Assembly: GCF_963576545.1 (NCBI RefSeq)
Contig: NW_026870408.1
Location: 1 to 64,000, forward strand
Direction of reading: 5' to 3'
DNA: 64,000 nt
DNA from: Limanda limanda
Lineage: Eukaryota; Chordata; Actinopteri; Pleuronectiformes; Pleuronectidae
Shown here: positions 62,251-64,000 of the stretch, one piece after another
How the letters are laid out: the number at the start of each line of letters is the position of its first letter
How positions within the stretch are numbered: the first letter of the stretch is position 1
Position numbers and translations under genes: made by a program
Notes under the pieces: generated by a model
Told to the model about the DNA's origin: nothing
Databases searched by the model: none
Seen by the model: the letters and a program-made list of their open reading frames with translations, nothing else

Positions 62251-64000
62251 TCGGAGAGACTTGGAAAGTGGTTGCATCTGGACTAATTTGGGTCCTGCGG
62301 ATCGATTGGTACCATCCCCGAGCTTGTACGACCTTCGGAAGAGGTCGACCGACGAAATTCCCCCAAATCTGAGGAGATATTCTTGAATAACCTTTTTTGT
62401 GAAGGTCGGAGAAACTTGCAAGTAGGCTCTACCCCCACTAAATGGGGTAGCGCGCATCGATCGGTACCATCCTTGAGCTTCTCCGACTTTCGGAAGGGTT
62501 AGGGTTAGGGTTAGGGATGAAAGCACATAGGAGAAAGAGATATTCTTGAATAACTTTTTTTGTGAAGGTCGGAGAGACTTGAAAAGTGGTTGCATCTGGA
62601 CTAATTTGGGTCCTGCGGATCGATTGGTACCATCCCCGAGCTTGTACGACCTTCGGAAGAGGTCGACCGACGAAATTCCCCCAAATCTGAGGAGATATTC
62701 TTGAATAACTTTTTTTGTGAAGGTCGGAGAGACTTGAAAGTAGGCTCTACCCCCACTAAATGGGGTTGCGCGCATCGATCGGTACCATCCTTGAGCTTCT
62801 CCGACTTTCGGAAGGGTTAGGGTTAGGGTTAGGGATGAAAGCACATAGGAGAAAGAGATATTCTTGAATAACTTTTTTTGTGAAGGTCGGAGAGACTTGC
62901 AAGTAGGCTCTACCCCCACTAAATGGGGTAGCGCGCATCGATCGGTACCATCCTTGAGCTTCTCCGACTTTCGGAAGGGTTAGGGTTAGGGTTAGGGATG
63001 AAAGCACATAGGAGAAAGAGATATTCTTGAATAACTTTTTTTGTGAAGGTCGGAGAGACTTGGAAAGTGGTTGCATCTGGACTAATTTGGGTCCTGCGGA
63101 TCGATTGGTACCATCCCCGAGCTTGTACGACCTTCGGAAGAGGTCGACCGACGAAATTCCCCCAAATCTGAGGAGATATTCTTGAATAACTTTTTTTGTG
63201 AAGGTCGGAGAGACTTGCAAGTAGGCTCTACCCCCACTAAATGGGGTTGCGCGCATCGATCAGTACCATCCTTGAGCTTCTCCGACTTTCGGAAGGGTTA
63301 GGGTTAGGGTTAGGGATGAAAGCACATAGGAGAAAGAGATATTCTTGAATAACTTTTTTTGTGAAGGTCGGAGAGACTTGCAAGTAGGCTCTACCCCCAC
63401 TAAATGGGGTAGCGCACATCGATCGGTACCATCCTTGAGCTTCTCCGACTTTCGGAAGGGTTAGGGTTAGGGTTAGGGATGAAAGCACATAGGAGAAAGA
63501 GATATTCTTGAATAACTTTTTTTGTGAAGGTCGGAGAGACTTGCAAGTAGGCTCTACCCCCACTAAATGGGGTAGCGCGCATCGATCGGTACCATCCTTG
63601 AGCTTCTCCGACTTTCGGAAGGGTTAGGGTTAGGGTTAGGGATGAAAGCACATAGGAGAAAGAGATATTCTTGAATAACTTTTTTTGTGAAGGTCGGAGA
63701 GACTTGCAAGTAGGCTCTACCCCCACTAAATGGGGTAGCGCGCATCGATCGGTACCATCCTTGAGCTTCTCCGACTTTCGGAAGGGTTAGGGTTAGGGTT
63801 AGGGATGAAAGCACATAGGAGAAAGAGATATTCTTGAATAACTTTTTTTGTGAAGGTCGGAGAGACTTGGAAAGTGGTTGCATCTGGACTAATTTGGGTC
63901 CTGCGGATCGATTGGTACCATCCCCGAGCTTGTACGACCTTCGGAAGAGGTCGACCGACGAAATTCCCCCAAATCTGAGGAGATATTCTTGAATAACTTT
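62251..64000 (+). repeat. Terminal copy of the B-A-B-2A-B-4A-B module
   Basis: Tags are at 62,392 (ACC-T6/GAGAAAC) and 63,416 (CGCACATCG), 9,020 bp after those at 53,372 and 54,396. One B here reads CTTGAAAAGTGG near 62,581. The window stops 124 bp into the B-specific part and following block at 63,877-64,000. Confidence 0.87.

Larger units (their letters stand above)
1..64000 (+). repeat. Two-monomer satellite array with embedded telomeric repeats
   Basis: The entire window is tandem repeat. I placed 100 type-B monomers by their B-specific segment and counted the A monomers between them from the spacing. Spacings fall on 318, 481, 644, 807, 970, 1296, 1459 and 1948 bp, that is one B (155 bp) plus 1, 2, 3, 4, 5, 7, 8 or 11 A (163 bp each). 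This gives 298 A and 100 B. All units are in one orientation; I saw no inverted unit, no transposon, no RNA gene and no unique sequence. The commonest runs are 2 A and 4 A between B monomers. Monomer lengths are close to a nucleosome core plus short linker, as in many eukaryotic satellites. I do not recognise the family by name. Location and function are unknown; the embedded TTAGGG tracts suggest, but do not prove, a subtelomeric origin. Confidence 0.97.

Noticed and set aside
9037..62919. Many minus-strand open reading frames of 83-320 codons, and some of 74-91 codons on the plus strand
   Set aside because: All are translations of the satellite itself. The same peptides recur in shifted frames in each monomer, lengths follow from monomer length mod 3, and there is no codon signal or unique protein.
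1..64000. CRISPR array
   Set aside because: The repeats are direct and regular, but the 'spacers' between shared 45-bp blocks are themselves only two recurring sequences of about 110-118 bp, not unique spacers, and there are no cas genes.
1..64000. True chromosome end (terminal telomere)
   Set aside because: The telomeric tracts are only 15-21 bp long, interrupted by about 140 bp of other sequence each time, and there is no pure TTAGGG run.
1..64000. Transposon or retroelement origin of the repeat unit
   Set aside because: No target-site duplications, terminal repeats, transposase or reverse-transcriptase fragments were seen. The unit is too short and strictly tandem, although an ancient short element as seed cannot be ruled out.

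Overview
The whole 64 kb window is one tandem satellite array and contains no gene. It is built from about 398 head-to-tail monomers of two related kinds. My count from the positions of the type-specific segments is 298 copies of a 163-bp monomer (type A) and 100 of a 155-bp monomer (type B, the first and last cut by the window ends). These counts predict the start of the last B to within about 1 bp once seven 6-bp deletions are subtracted. All monomers lie in the same orientation and both window edges fall inside a B monomer, so the array continues on both sides.

Every A monomer carries a short telomeric tract, GGG followed by three TTAGGG units on the + strand; seven copies have only two units. 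About 890 telomeric hexamers (roughly 5.3 kb) are therefore embedded in the array. A and B share an identical 45-bp block, are about 70% identical over an ungapped 80-bp segment, and differ completely in the rest, where A has the telomeric tract and B has an unrelated 33-bp sequence. The TTAGGG motif points to a eukaryote with the human-type telomere repeat: a vertebrate, many other animals, some fungi and protists, or certain Asparagales plants. Typical insects (TTAGG), most plants (TTTAGGG) and nematodes (TTAGGC) are less likely. The species cannot be named from this sequence. A subtelomeric, pericentromeric or sex/micro/B-chromosome heterochromatin location is an inference.

Layout: 1-3,500 is the same array but with many single-base homopolymer indels. 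3,167-9,300 is a 2,096-bp higher-order repeat (HOR) in three copies. 9,000-16,900 is a mosaic with 3,856-bp and 3,687-bp offset duplications. 16,900-25,000 holds a 4,182-bp HOR pair. 23,300-57,700 is woven from a few segments reused at offsets of 7,728, 8,364, 10,298, 11,741 and 7,708 bp, with local tandem duplications of 807, 1,443 and 1,763 bp. 58,700-62,250 is a 1,948-bp tandem duplication containing the longest A-only run (11 monomers). The window ends in another copy of the B-A-B-2A-B-4A module.

The long reading frames are by-products of the repeat. A is 1 mod 3 and B is 2 mod 3, so A+B (318 bp) keeps frame and alternating A-B stretches stay open on the minus strand. The most interesting points are the G-quadruplex-capable telomeric tract held at exactly four G-runs, the 45-bp block fully conserved between otherwise diverged monomers, 'ghost' positions where B monomers appear to have been cleanly lost, and the hierarchy of recent duplications traceable by private variants.
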